Part shown: in pieces, positions 28,526-36,654 of the stretch
Position numbering within the stretch: position 1 is the first letter of the stretch
How the letters are laid out: each line of letters begins with the position of its first letter
NCBI RefSeq assembly: GCF_002834385.1
Contig: NZ_PITQ01000004.1
Location: 319,534 to 383,533, forward strand
Direction: 5' to 3'
DNA: 64,000 bases
From: Rahnella sp. AA
GTDB lineage: Bacteria; Pseudomonadota; Gammaproteobacteria; Enterobacterales; Enterobacteriaceae
Notes under the pieces: generated by a model
What the model was told of the DNA's origin: nothing
What the model saw: the letters and a program-made list of their open reading frames with translations, nothing else
The model's database searches: none
Program-made: the position numbers and the translations under genes

Positions 28526-28556
28526 TTCAACACATGAAAAAGAAAAGAGGGACATT

Positions 28557-29633
28557 ATGAGCAATAAACGTCTTGGATTTTTTACCCGCCTTCTGGACAA
28601 CACCAGCGCACAGGAACGTTACCGGCTGGCGACTGAGCAAATTATTCACGCCGAGCAACTGGGTTTTGACTCCGCATGGGTCGCGCAGCACCATTTCCAC
28701 GAAGCGGAAGGCGGTTTGCCCGCACCGCTGGTTTTCCTTGCACAGGTCGCGGCGCACACCCGCTTTATCCGTCTCGGCACCGGCGTGATTACGCTGCCGA
28801 TGGAAAATGCGCTGCGCGTGGCAGAAGACACCGCCGTGCTGGATTTGCTCTCCGGCGGACGTCTTGAAGTCGGGCTGGGCTCCGGCGGCACGCCTTCGTC
28901 ATTCCTGCCGTTCGGCTTTGAAAGCAGTGAGCGCGGCGCGGTGTTTAGCCATAATCTGCAAACCCTGCTGACTGCCTGGCGCGGCGAACCGCTGGCGGGT
29001 ACCGATAACCGGTTATATCCGGCGGCACCGCATCTGGAAAAACGCGTCTGGCAGGCCACATTCTCGGTTGACGGCGGCGCGCGTGCCGGGAAATCCGGCG
29101 ACGGACTGATGCTTTCGCGCACCCAGCCACGCCCGGCTGATGCACCGGATTTGCGCCTCGACGAACTGCAAAACCCGATTATCGATGCCTATTTCGACGC
29201 GCTGCCGGAAGGCGTTGCGCCACGCATCATGGGCTCGCGCACGGCATTTGTGACGGAAAACGGCGACGAAGCCCGCGAACTGGCGCAAAAAGGTTTACGC
29301 CGTCAGGCCGAAAATTACCGCGCCAGCGGGCAAACGGTCAGAGGTGATACGCTCGATGATTATATTCGTACTTTCGACGTTCATCTTGGTACGGCGGCGC
29401 AGGTCACCGCCACGTTGCAGGCCGACACCGCGCTGGCCCGCGTCACCGATCTGGCGTTTCAGGTGCATTCCATTGACCCGCCGCATCCGTACATTTTGCG
29501 TTCCATTGAACTGATTGCGCGTCACGTTGCGCCCGCCCTCGGCTGGGTTCGCCGCACGCCGCAGCGCCATGTTTCCACTTCTTCCGCCGACCCTACGTTC
29601 TCAAAGGCTGCATCTACACAGGACAACTTATGA
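28557..29633 (+). CDS. FMN-dependent luciferase-like monooxygenase (KPN_01858-type)
   Basis: The 358-aa protein is a bacterial luciferase-fold (LLM) flavin enzyme. FDSAWVAQHHFHEAEGGLPAPLVFLAQVA, IRLGTGVITLP and LLSGGRLEVGLGSGGTP are the family signatures. Such enzymes use FMNH2 and O2 to oxidise or cleave organic substrates, often organosulphur or heterocyclic compounds. The ATG at 28557, with AGAGGGAC upstream, is preferred over an in-frame codon inside the ATPase gene. It overlaps the next gene by ATGA. The importer upstream probably brings in its substrate. No reductase partner is encoded in the operon. RutF, 7 kb upstream, is the nearest flavin reductase. Confidence 0.87.
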   Translation: MSNKRLGFFTRLLDNTSAQERYRLATEQIIHAEQLGFDSAWVAQHHFHEAEGGLPAPLVFLAQVAAHTRFIRLGTGVITLPMENALRVAEDTAVLDLLSGGRLEVGLGSGGTPSSFLPFGFESSERGAVFSHNLQTLLTAWRGEPLAGTDNRLYPAAPHLEKRVWQATFSVDGGARAGKSGDGLMLSRTQPRPADAPDLRLDELQNPIIDAYFDALPEGVAPRIMGSRTAFVTENGDEARELAQKGLRRQAENYRASGQTVRGDTLDDYIRTFDVHLGTAAQVTATLQADTALARVTDLAFQVHSIDPPHPYILRSIELIARHVAPALGWVRRTPQRHVSTSSADPTFSKAASTQDNL

Positions 29634-30739
29634 CCACTTATTCGACTGACCTGCTGGAAAAACTGGCTGAAATTGCGCCGTCTTCTGAGCTGAAACAGGC
29701 TCGCGACACCCGCGATGCCGCGACCCGCCACGCGCAAGGCAGCTACGATGCGCTGTTTACCGAGCAGGACGGCGTGGATTTCACGCTGGCCGAGCGTCTG
29801 CGTTTGGCGCAAAACGTCGCGCGCTGGCACGGCGATTCGCAGCTCACCAATCACTATTCTGAGCGTTTGCAGGATTTGCCGGACATCGACGAAACCGCCC
29901 GCCTCGACGCCGCGCTGACCCACGGCGAACGCCTGAGCTTCAAACCCGCCAGCGCCACACCTGCACATTTGCAGGCACTGAAAAAAGCCGGCTGGTCGGC
30001 GGATGCCATCGTCACGATTTCGCAGCTGATTGCTTTCGTCAGTTTCCAGAGCCGCGCGCTGCGCAGCTACCGCCTGATTGGCGGCAAACCGGTGGAAAAC
30101 GCCAGCAATAAACCGGTCGGCGCCGCGTTCTGGCGCACTGAACCGAATACCCACAGCGGCCGCGACGCGCCGCAGGCTTTCACGCAGGAAGAGCTTGGCT
30201 GGGAACCGTGGATCCCGTCCAAAAAGCTGGAGGAATTTGATGAAGCCCAGCAGGCGATTCTGGCGAAATTCGGCCATACCGATTCTGACTATTTCCGCCT
30301 GTTAGGCCGCAACCTGCCGGTGCTTGAGCAACGCACGCTGACCGACAAAGGCATTTTCTACACGTCCGGCGGCCTGCCGCGCAAAGAGCGCGAACTGGCG
30401 GCCACCGTGGCGAGCAAAATCAACGGCTGTATTTACTGTGCGTCGGTGCATTCGCGCAAAGCCAGCCAGCTTTCCAAACAAACTGAAGACGTCCAGCGGC
30501 TGATCGACACCCCGCCGGGCGGCATTCTCAGCAAGGAACAATCCCCGCGCTGGCAGGCTGAAATTGATTTCGCCGCCGCGCTCTCCGCTACGCCGCCGGT
30601 CGCCTCGCCGGAGCACATTAAGGCGTTGCGCGATCAGGGTTTAAACGAACTGGAAATCGTCGATCTGGCGCAGTCTGCGGCATTCTTCGCCTGGGCAAAC
30701 CGCCTGATGTTAACGCTGGGAGAACCGTTCACTGACTGA
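29630..30739 (+). CDS. Fused CMD / alkylhydroperoxidase (AhpD)-like protein (Avi_7170 + Avi_7169 type)
   Basis: The 369-aa protein seems to join two carboxymuconolactone-decarboxylase-like halves. Residues about 10-185 contain a degenerate half (KKAGWSADAIVTISQLIAFVSFQSR). Residues about 195-369 contain the AhpD-like half with ERELAATVASKINGCIYCASVHSRKA, where Cys-x2-Cys-x3-His is the AhpD redox motif. I recall separate CMD and peroxidase-domain families named after Agrobacterium vitis genes in equivalent clusters, so this is a fusion. A likely role is removal of peroxide formed by the monooxygenase, but this is inference. The start overlaps the upstream stop (ATGA). Confidence 0.82.
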   Translation: MTTYSTDLLEKLAEIAPSSELKQARDTRDAATRHAQGSYDALFTEQDGVDFTLAERLRLAQNVARWHGDSQLTNHYSERLQDLPDIDETARLDAALTHGERLSFKPASATPAHLQALKKAGWSADAIVTISQLIAFVSFQSRALRSYRLIGGKPVENASNKPVGAAFWRTEPNTHSGRDAPQAFTQEELGWEPWIPSKKLEEFDEAQQAILAKFGHTDSDYFRLLGRNLPVLEQRTLTDKGIFYTSGGLPRKERELAATVASKINGCIYCASVHSRKASQLSKQTEDVQRLIDTPPGGILSKEQSPRWQAEIDFAAALSATPPVASPEHIKALRDQGLNELEIVDLAQSAAFFAWANRLMLTLGEPFTD

Positions 30740-30751
30740 AGCACTGATTAA

Positions 30752-30788
30752 GGTGAAGATAGCGGGCAGCGCGCCCACGGTCTTCACC
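30752..30788 (+). terminator. Possible terminator hairpin
   Basis: GGTGAAGA and TCTTCACC form an 8-bp stem around a 21-nt loop 13 nt after the CMD-like gene. The following sequence TTAGATCTTTCC has only a weak T-run, so partial read-through into the next transporter genes is possible. Confidence 0.5.
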
Positions 30789-30925
30789 TTAGATCTTTCC
30801 GTTCTCTCTTATAAATTTAATTTTGTTGCTTAAATCCCACGATATGTTAAAACTCTGCTACTGCAAGTAATGGACGGCTAAACGTCTAAATACCCATCCG
30901 TCTATTTAATAAGGCCGAACGCTCA

Positions 30926-32428
30926 GTGACCACCTCCCTCCTTGAGATGCGTAATATCTCGATTTCATTTGCCGGTTTCCCTGCCCTGCGCCAGGTGGAT
31001 TTCACGCTGGAAGGCGGATCCGTCCATGCCTTAGTCGGGGCGAATGGCGCAGGGAAATCGACACTGATGGCCGTGCTTTCCGGCACGCATGACCACTACA
31101 CCGGGCAAGTTATCCTCGACGGTGAAGCGGTAAATATCCGTCTGCCACACCACGCCCGCGACCACGGTATTCATCTGGTCCAGCAGGAAGTGGATGTCGC
31201 GCTGGTGCCCACGCTGAACGTTGCGGAAAACATCATGCTCGACCGGCTTTCCGAACCCGGTCATCTGCATAACTGGCCGCGTTTATACCGGCAGGCGCAG
31301 CTGCTGGTCGAACAGCTGGGCCTGAACATCAGCCTGAAAGCCCGTATCGAAAACTGCACGCTGGCCGAGAAACAGCTGATTTTGCTGGCGCGCGCGTTAT
31401 CGCATAAATGCCGTTTCCTGATCCTTGATGAACCGACCGCCCCGCTCGATCAGGCTGAAAGCGCCCGTCTGTTTGCGCTGGTGCGCAAGCTGAAAGACGC
31501 GGGAATGGCGGTAGTTTTTATCTCTCACCGCATTCATGAACTGCGCGAAATCTGCGACCGCATGACGGTGCTGCGCGACGGCCGTCTGGTCAGCGATGAC
31601 AGCATGGACGGCCTGAGCAACGAGCAGATTATCGAGAAAATGATCGGCCATCAGCTTGATGATATTTATCCGCCACGCCGTCCGCCGCACAGCGGAGAAA
31701 CGTTGCTGCACATTCACGGCATGCACGACAAAGACAAACTGCGCGATATCTCGCTGCGTCTGCACCGGGGTGAAATCCTCGGGATTGCCGGGCTGGCGGG
31801 TGCCGGGAAAACCGAGCTGTGCAAAGCGTTGTTTGGTGCGACGCCAAGCCAGGTCGAAAGCGGTGAGCTGAACGGCAAACCGTGGAAGCCGAAAGAACCG
31901 CATCTTTCCGTGGAACAGGGTCTGGCGTTAGTGCCGGAAGAACGGCGCAAGGAAGGGATTTTCATTGATGAAAATATCCCGATGAACCTCAGCGTCACTG
32001 CCGACGATTCGTTTTCGCGCTGGAGTATTTTCAGCAAACGTCAGTCGCTGTCGTGGGCGAAGGACATTATCAGCCGCTTAGGTATTCGCGCTTCCGGGCC
32101 GATGCAGAAGCTGGCGAGGCTTTCCGGTGGTAACCAGCAAAAAGTGGCTATCGGAAAATGGCTGCGCAGTGAGAGTCAGGTGTTGATTTTCGACGAACCG
32201 ACCAAAGGCGTAGACATCAAGGCCAAAACGGACGTGTTCAGGCTGATTGACGGCCTGGCGCAACAGGGAAAAGGCATTATTTATGCTTCCGGTGAGTTCG
32301 CCGAACTGGTCGGTTTATGCGACCGCATTCTGGTGTTGTGGGATGGCCGCATCGTGGCCGAACTGGACGCCGCAGACGTCGACGAAGAAACCTTATTAGT
32401 CTATTCAACCGGAGGAACCCCCGCGTGA
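30926..32428 (+). CDS. Sugar-type ABC transporter ATP-binding protein (RbsA-like)
   Basis: The 500-aa protein has two ABC domains as in RbsA/MglA/XylG. The first has Walker A GANGAGKST (about 36-44) and Walker B FLILDEPTAPLD. Its signature is degenerate (CTLAEKQLI for LSxGxxQ). The second has the reduced Walker A-like GLAGAGKTE, VPEERRKEG and a full signature LSGGNQQKV. It starts with GTG at 30926. An ATG at 30947 is the alternative start. The stop overlaps the permease GTG start. No periplasmic binding protein gene is adjacent, so the substrate cannot be inferred. Confidence 0.9.
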   Translation: MTTSLLEMRNISISFAGFPALRQVDFTLEGGSVHALVGANGAGKSTLMAVLSGTHDHYTGQVILDGEAVNIRLPHHARDHGIHLVQQEVDVALVPTLNVAENIMLDRLSEPGHLHNWPRLYRQAQLLVEQLGLNISLKARIENCTLAEKQLILLARALSHKCRFLILDEPTAPLDQAESARLFALVRKLKDAGMAVVFISHRIHELREICDRMTVLRDGRLVSDDSMDGLSNEQIIEKMIGHQLDDIYPPRRPPHSGETLLHIHGMHDKDKLRDISLRLHRGEILGIAGLAGAGKTELCKALFGATPSQVESGELNGKPWKPKEPHLSVEQGLALVPEERRKEGIFIDENIPMNLSVTADDSFSRWSIFSKRQSLSWAKDIISRLGIRASGPMQKLARLSGGNQQKVAIGKWLRSESQVLIFDEPTKGVDIKAKTDVFRLIDGLAQQGKGIIYASGEFAELVGLCDRILVLWDGRIVAELDAADVDEETLLVYSTGGTPA

Positions 32429-33435
32429 GCAAAGCCGTGGTGAGTAAAGAAAACGTACCCGCAGCCAGCCAGCCCTGGCGTCATCAGTTGTTCGAATTTT
32501 TGTATAAATGGGGCATGTTGCTGACCGTTGTTTTGCTGATCGCCGGTTTTGGCGTGGCCTCGGACAACTTCCTCGAACCGTCGAACATCATTAATATTCT
32601 GCGTTCCATCGCCATCGTGACGGTGATTGCCATCGGCGTATCGATTTCACTTTCGGTCGGCGGTTTTGATTTATCGGTCGGCTCAACGGCGTCGCTCGCC
32701 AATGCGCTGGTGATTTCGATGTTCGTCTGGCACGGTTTCGGCACCACCGAAGCGATTCTGATCACGCTTGCGCTGTGTACGCTGGTTGGCCTGTTTAACG
32801 CCTTCCTGATTGTTATCCTGAAAATTCCCGACATGCTCGCCACCCTCGCCAGCCTGTTCGTCATTCAGGGCGCGGCGATGACTTACAGCTACGGCGGTTC
32901 GATCACGGAAAACATGTTACTGCCGAGCGGCGACATGGCCGAAGGCACCGTTCCGGCAGTGTTCAGCCTGCTGGGCCAGGTGCCGGTGATTGTTATCGTG
33001 ATGGCGGTCGTCACCGTTGCGGTACAGCTGTTTATGTCCCTGACCAAGCATGGCCGCCGTATGTACGCCATCGGCGGCAACCCGCTGGCCGCACGCCTGG
33101 CGGGGATCCGCACCGCGCGTTACCGCGTGATTGCTTACGTGATTTCATCAGTTCTGGCAGGCGCAGGCGGCATTTTGCTGGCGTCGCGTATCGGGTCTTC
33201 GCAGGTGAACGCCGGTGGCGGTTATCTGATGGACGCCGTTGCCGCCGCCTATATCGGTTTTTCCCTCGCCGGTTCCGGCAAACCGAATGCGTTAGGGACG
33301 CTGCTCGGTGCAGTCATTCTGGGCGTTCTGTCGAACGGGCTGGTGATGTTGTCAGTACCGTATTATGCGATGGATATTATCAAGGGGTTGGTATTAGCGG
33401 TGGCGCTGGCGCTCACGTATATACAGAAGCGGTAG
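32425..33435 (+). CDS. Sugar-type ABC transporter permease (RbsC-like)
   Basis: The 336-aa inner-membrane permease is of the BPD_transp_2 family, with about 8-10 helices. SNIINILRSIAIVTVIAIGVSISLSVGGFDLSVGSTASLANAL is characteristic of RbsC/XylH. GGNPLAARLAGIRTARYRVIAYVISS contacts the ATPase. The GTG start at 32425 overlaps the ATPase TGA (GTGA). In-frame upstream codons lie inside the ATPase. It ends next to the first palindromic repeat, and no binding-protein gene follows. Confidence 0.9.
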   Translation: MSKAVVSKENVPAASQPWRHQLFEFLYKWGMLLTVVLLIAGFGVASDNFLEPSNIINILRSIAIVTVIAIGVSISLSVGGFDLSVGSTASLANALVISMFVWHGFGTTEAILITLALCTLVGLFNAFLIVILKIPDMLATLASLFVIQGAAMTYSYGGSITENMLLPSGDMAEGTVPAVFSLLGQVPVIVIVMAVVTVAVQLFMSLTKHGRRMYAIGGNPLAARLAGIRTARYRVIAYVISSVLAGAGGILLASRIGSSQVNAGGGYLMDAVAAAYIGFSLAGSGKPNALGTLLGAVILGVLSNGLVMLSVPYYAMDIIKGLVLAVALALTYIQKR

Positions 33436-33472
33436 GACGCCTGAACGGGCTTTGCGTTTTTAAAAGAAAAGG

Positions 33473-34012
33473 ATCGAGGAAGTTTCGGTTTTTCAATAGC
33501 AGTGATCACATGGCTTTTCACGCCGAAACCGACCAAGAGAGGGAAGTGCGTTCCCTCTCTTGGATCTCTCCTCGCTTTTTCAACAAGCGCTACCGCTGGA
33601 TCGATGGACGTGTTCTGTTGCCTCGGCGAGTGGCGCGAAATCTTGCCGCTGCGCGGTTCCTTCTCTACGGGCTTCGAGCCTTGCGGTCTCGAACCCTCGG
33701 TCAGCAACATTTCTGAGCGCGCCAGCTTACCTTTCTTAAAGATAAAACCAGACCGTTTTTGAATTGAAAAAGCCATTGGCCGCTTTCAAAACGACGTCGA
33801 ATGAACGGTGAGAAACAGCGAGAGTCTTTTCCGAGCAGGTTCGAACCTGAAATGAGAGTACCGCGCAGCGGCGGAGTTTGCGGCAATAACAAAAAGCCCC
33901 TGAAACATAGCCAGCCAGCGATAGCGCGCAGTGAAAGAGCCGGAGATTCTTAAGAGGCGCGGCGATAGGCGCCTCTTAAGGCCCGTTTGGGCGGCGAGCC
34001 CAAGGTTTTGAC
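33473..34012. repeat. Long palindromic non-coding repeat, copy 1 (right arm truncated)
   Basis: This 540-bp element fills the gap between the convergent RbsC-like and GNAT genes. The left arm (33473-33664) and right arm (33853-33980) are imperfect inverted copies of each other. Each arm carries its own hairpin: 33533-33563 with a perfect 13-bp stem and 33949-33980 with a 12-bp stem. GCCGCTGCGCGGT/ACCGCGCAGCGGC pairs near the inner ends. It ends with TTTGGGCGGCGAGCCCAAG and TTTTGAC, shared with copy 2 at 50400-51008. Compared with copy 2, about 60-70 nt of the outer right arm is missing. Small open frames inside (33502-33762, 33510-33716) are not credible genes. Confidence 0.85.
33987..34003. 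terminator. Hairpin at the right end of repeat copy 1
   Basis: TTGGGC-GGCGA-GCCCAA is conserved at the right end of both repeat copies and is followed by G-TTTT on the plus strand. It may terminate transcription from the RbsC-like gene side. Confidence 0.55.
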
Positions 34013-34020
34013 TTTGATTT

Positions 34021-34572
34021 TTAAAAAACCTCACTCCCCGCCAGCACCTTAAACATCACGCTCGTCGACTCCAGCACGCCTCCCGTCGACATCGCATACT
34101 GCGGAATAACCCCGCTCAGCGTAAACCCCTGATGCTCATATAAGGTCTGCGCCGGGCTGCCGGACACCGTATCGAGCACCAGCAGCGTTTTGCCCTCCTG
34201 GCGCGCCAGCACTTCCACCGCGTCCATCAGCTTTTTCGCCACGCCTTTACGGCGCCCTTGCGGATGCACCATCAGTTTCACCACGTCGCCGCGATGGATA
34301 CCGTTGGCGGGCTGATCGACCACCAGCTGGACGGTGCCGATGATTTTCCCGGCTTCATGCGCCACCAGAAGACGTCTCTCGCCCCGCTCAAAAGCCGGTA
34401 AAAGCTTTTGCCAGAACGCCTGCGCCTGCACAAATCCGAACGGCAGGATAAAGCCGATGCTCGCGCCCAGCGCCACCGACTGCATCAGGGTATCGGCCAG
34501 CGCGTCCAGATCCGCCTCCGGCAATACTCCACCCTGCACTTCACTTATCACGACTTCACTGCTGTTTTGCAT
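34021..34572 (-). CDS. GNAT family N-acetyltransferase
   Basis: The 183-aa protein has the GNAT fold. The acetyl-CoA pyrophosphate loop is seen as MVHPQGRRKGVAKKLMDAV (R-x2-G-x-A/G) near residues 100-115, followed by LLVLDTVSGSPAQTLYEHQGFTLSGVIPQYA, typical of motif B. The acceptor substrate is unknown. It lies 25 nt downstream of the XRE-cupin regulator on the same strand, so that regulator probably controls it. This GNAT plus XRE-cupin pairing is common in proteobacteria. Confidence 0.88.
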   Translation of the reverse strand: MQNSSEVVISEVQGGVLPEADLDALADTLMQSVALGASIGFILPFGFVQAQAFWQKLLPAFERGERRLLVAHEAGKIIGTVQLVVDQPANGIHRGDVVKLMVHPQGRRKGVAKKLMDAVEVLARQEGKTLLVLDTVSGSPAQTLYEHQGFTLSGVIPQYAMSTGGVLESTSVMFKVLAGSEVF

Positions 34573-34597
34573 AAAGAAGAACCCTGTTCTGTCAGAT

Positions 34598-35167
34598 TTA
34601 AGGACGTGAAATCACAATGACATAGCGGGCATCCGCCGGGCCGGGAACGTGGAATGACGAGGTGCCGTGAAGATGAAAACGCAGGCAATCTCCGGCCTCA
34701 AGCCGGTAAGTCCGCGAATCGAGCGTGAACTCCAGCACGCCTTCCAGCATCCAGATATGCTGCTCGAGGCCGTCAACCGGCGGGGAATCATACGAAATCG
34801 TGACACCGGCTTTTAACGTGCCGGAGATCAGTTCGGCGCGAAAACCCGGCGCGGGGGGTGAAACAGAACGACGCTCAAAACCGGTTTCGCGGTCATGCCA
34901 TACGGGCTGCTGCCCGGCGCGGATAAGCTCCGGCGGGTTGTCTTCCAGCGCCATCAGCAGACGTGAGGTGGTCAGCCCATATGCCGCACTCAGTTTGCCC
35001 AGCAATGACGCCGTCGGGCTGGTTTCTGCCCGTTCCACCCTTGAAAGCGTAGCGCGGCTGATACCGGTAAGTTGCGCCAGCTGTTCCAGCGACCAGCCCT
35101 GGCCGACACGTAGTTCAGCCAGACGCTCTGCCAGGCGCAAATCGTGGCTCTCCTGCCCTTCTTCCAT
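34598..35167 (-). CDS. XRE family transcriptional regulator with cupin domain
   Basis: The 189-aa regulator has an N-terminal lambda-repressor-like HTH (about residues 13-67; WSLEQLAQLTGISRATLSRVERAETSPTASLLGKLSAAYG) and a C-terminal cupin (about 115-185; EQHIWMLEGVLEFTLDSRTYRLEAGDCLRFHLHGTSSF). The cupin usually binds a small-molecule effector. The ATG at 35167 has GAGGG upstream. It is divergent from the MerR gene (180 bp apart) and probably controls the GNAT gene downstream. Confidence 0.9.
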   Translation of the reverse strand: MEEGQESHDLRLAERLAELRVGQGWSLEQLAQLTGISRATLSRVERAETSPTASLLGKLSAAYGLTTSRLLMALEDNPPELIRAGQQPVWHDRETGFERRSVSPPAPGFRAELISGTLKAGVTISYDSPPVDGLEQHIWMLEGVLEFTLDSRTYRLEAGDCLRFHLHGTSSFHVPGPADARYVIVISRP

Positions 35168-35347
35168 CTCTTAACCCTCACCCAAAAATCTCAATACAGG
35201 GAAAATATCTCTTATATGAGAATTGCGCAAGTTAAAATGATGTAATCAAAAAGCATTAGTTAAGTTGTACAAAAATAATAAAGTTGTACAGCTTTAAAAT
35301 CAGGCGCTAGAGTTATCTTAAGCGGTATGAATATGATGGAATTCACT

Positions 35348-36202
35348 ATGTCTCTTTACAGCATCGGCGAAGTCGCCCGTATTTGTGGTATCAACCCGGT
35401 CACCCTGCGCGCATGGCAGCGGCGATACGGCCTGCTGAAACCTCAGCGCACGGAAGGCGGCCATCGTCTGTTCAATGATGATGATCTCGATACCATCCGC
35501 ACTATTCTGGGGTGGATCAATCGCGGTATTCCGGTCGGCCAGGTGAAATCCCTGCTCGAAGGTCAGGTGGAGGCGCTGCCGGGTGGCTGGTCGCAGTCAG
35601 AACACCGCCTGCTGATAGCGCTTCAGGATGGCCGCAGCCAGAAAGTGCGGCAGCTGATTATGGAGCTTGGCCGCGAATATCCGGCGGCTTCATTTGTTAA
35701 TAACATGCTGCGCCCCTTGCGCGCACGCCTGAATGTCGGTGATACGCGGCTGATGATGCTGCGCAGCCAGCTCGATGGTCTGATTATCGAACACGCCGTG
35801 ATGTGCATGAATGCCTCGCGCAAACACCCCGGTGCGCCAGCCACGCTGGTTGGCTGGGGGCATGTGGATACTACCGAACTTTGGCTGGAGGCCATCGTGC
35901 GCTGTGAAGAAGGGATGCAGGTTGAGATACTGCCGGTTCAGCTCGACGACCCTTATCTGGAAAATTTTCGCGATTCACAAATATTGCTGTGGGCGGAAGG
36001 CAGACTGACTCAAATTCAGCGCCAGCGCCTGCTCGGTTGGGTTGAACAAGGTATGTCGATTATTTTGCTGGGCAGCGCAGGAATTCTTCTCAATGCCACA
36101 GAAAATGACCTGAACGAAAACGACAATATTGAACCTGCCCGTGGTGAAGGTTCTCATGCTGTTATCAAAGCGGTCCCCGCGCGCAATGAAAGGAAAAAAT
36201 AA
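35348..36202 (+). CDS. MerR family regulator, MlrA/CarA-like
   Basis: The 284-aa regulator has a MerR winged HTH at residues 1-70 (MSLYSIGEVARICGINPVTLRAWQRRYGLLKPQRTEGGHRLFND), nearly identical to E. coli MlrA. A C-terminal domain resembles the B12-binding region of CarH/LitR, but I do not see the cobalamin-His motif (DxHxxG), so light/B12 sensing is unlikely. The start at 35348 has GGA about 9 nt upstream and aligns with MlrA. An in-frame ATG at 35327 is the alternative. It leads an eight-gene operon of lipid-modifying genes by TAATG overlap, which suggests that it is their local regulator and not the curli regulator. Confidence 0.88.
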   Translation: MSLYSIGEVARICGINPVTLRAWQRRYGLLKPQRTEGGHRLFNDDDLDTIRTILGWINRGIPVGQVKSLLEGQVEALPGGWSQSEHRLLIALQDGRSQKVRQLIMELGREYPAASFVNNMLRPLRARLNVGDTRLMMLRSQLDGLIIEHAVMCMNASRKHPGAPATLVGWGHVDTTELWLEAIVRCEEGMQVEILPVQLDDPYLENFRDSQILLWAEGRLTQIQRQRLLGWVEQGMSIILLGSAGILLNATENDLNENDNIEPARGEGSHAVIKAVPARNERKK

Positions 36203-36654
36203 TGATTAAACATTTTCCTGAGCCTGCAATACCCGCTGATGCTCTGACGCGGGTTTGCGAATTTTACAGCCAGCTTGATATGGGGCGGTTAACACAGCTT
36301 TCCCGTATTTATCATCCCCATGTGGTCTTTATCGATCCCGTTTCTCACTACGATGGCGTTGATGCCCTTGAACGCTATTTCGAACAGTTACTCAGAAAGG
36401 TGAATTACTGCCGCTTCGAAATCCAGCCTCCGCTGGCGCAGGGTGATGAGGCATCGCTGTTCTGGCAGATGGAGTTTTCACATCCGGCGCTGAAAAAGGG
36501 TCAGGCCATGTTCCTTTCCGGTGCCAGCCATCTGCGCCTGACGGAAAATCGTATTATTTATCAGCGCGATTATTATGATCTGGGTGCCATGCTGTATGAA
36601 CATGTGCCGCTGCTCGGTGGCGCTGTCCGCGCAGTGAAAGCCAGGCTGAAATAA
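36202..36654 (+). CDS. SnoaL/NTF2-like protein
   Basis: The 150-aa protein has the NTF2/SnoaL cone fold, with VCEFYSQLDMGRLTQLSRIYHPHVVFIDPVSHYDGVDALERYFEQLL typical of the N-terminal half. Such proteins bind or isomerise small hydrophobic molecules. In this gene cluster its exact role is not known to me. It is translationally coupled on both sides (TAATG at 36202 and at 36654). Confidence 0.85.
   Translation: MIKHFPEPAIPADALTRVCEFYSQLDMGRLTQLSRIYHPHVVFIDPVSHYDGVDALERYFEQLLRKVNYCRFEIQPPLAQGDEASLFWQMEFSHPALKKGQAMFLSGASHLRLTENRIIYQRDYYDLGAMLYEHVPLLGGAVRAVKARLK

Noticed and set aside
33502-33762. 86-aa and 68-aa open frames in repeat copy 1
   Set aside because: They lie inside the palindromic repeat, have no ribosome site, and are broken or different in copy 2. 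Similar hypothetical proteins are likely annotation by-products of the repeat.
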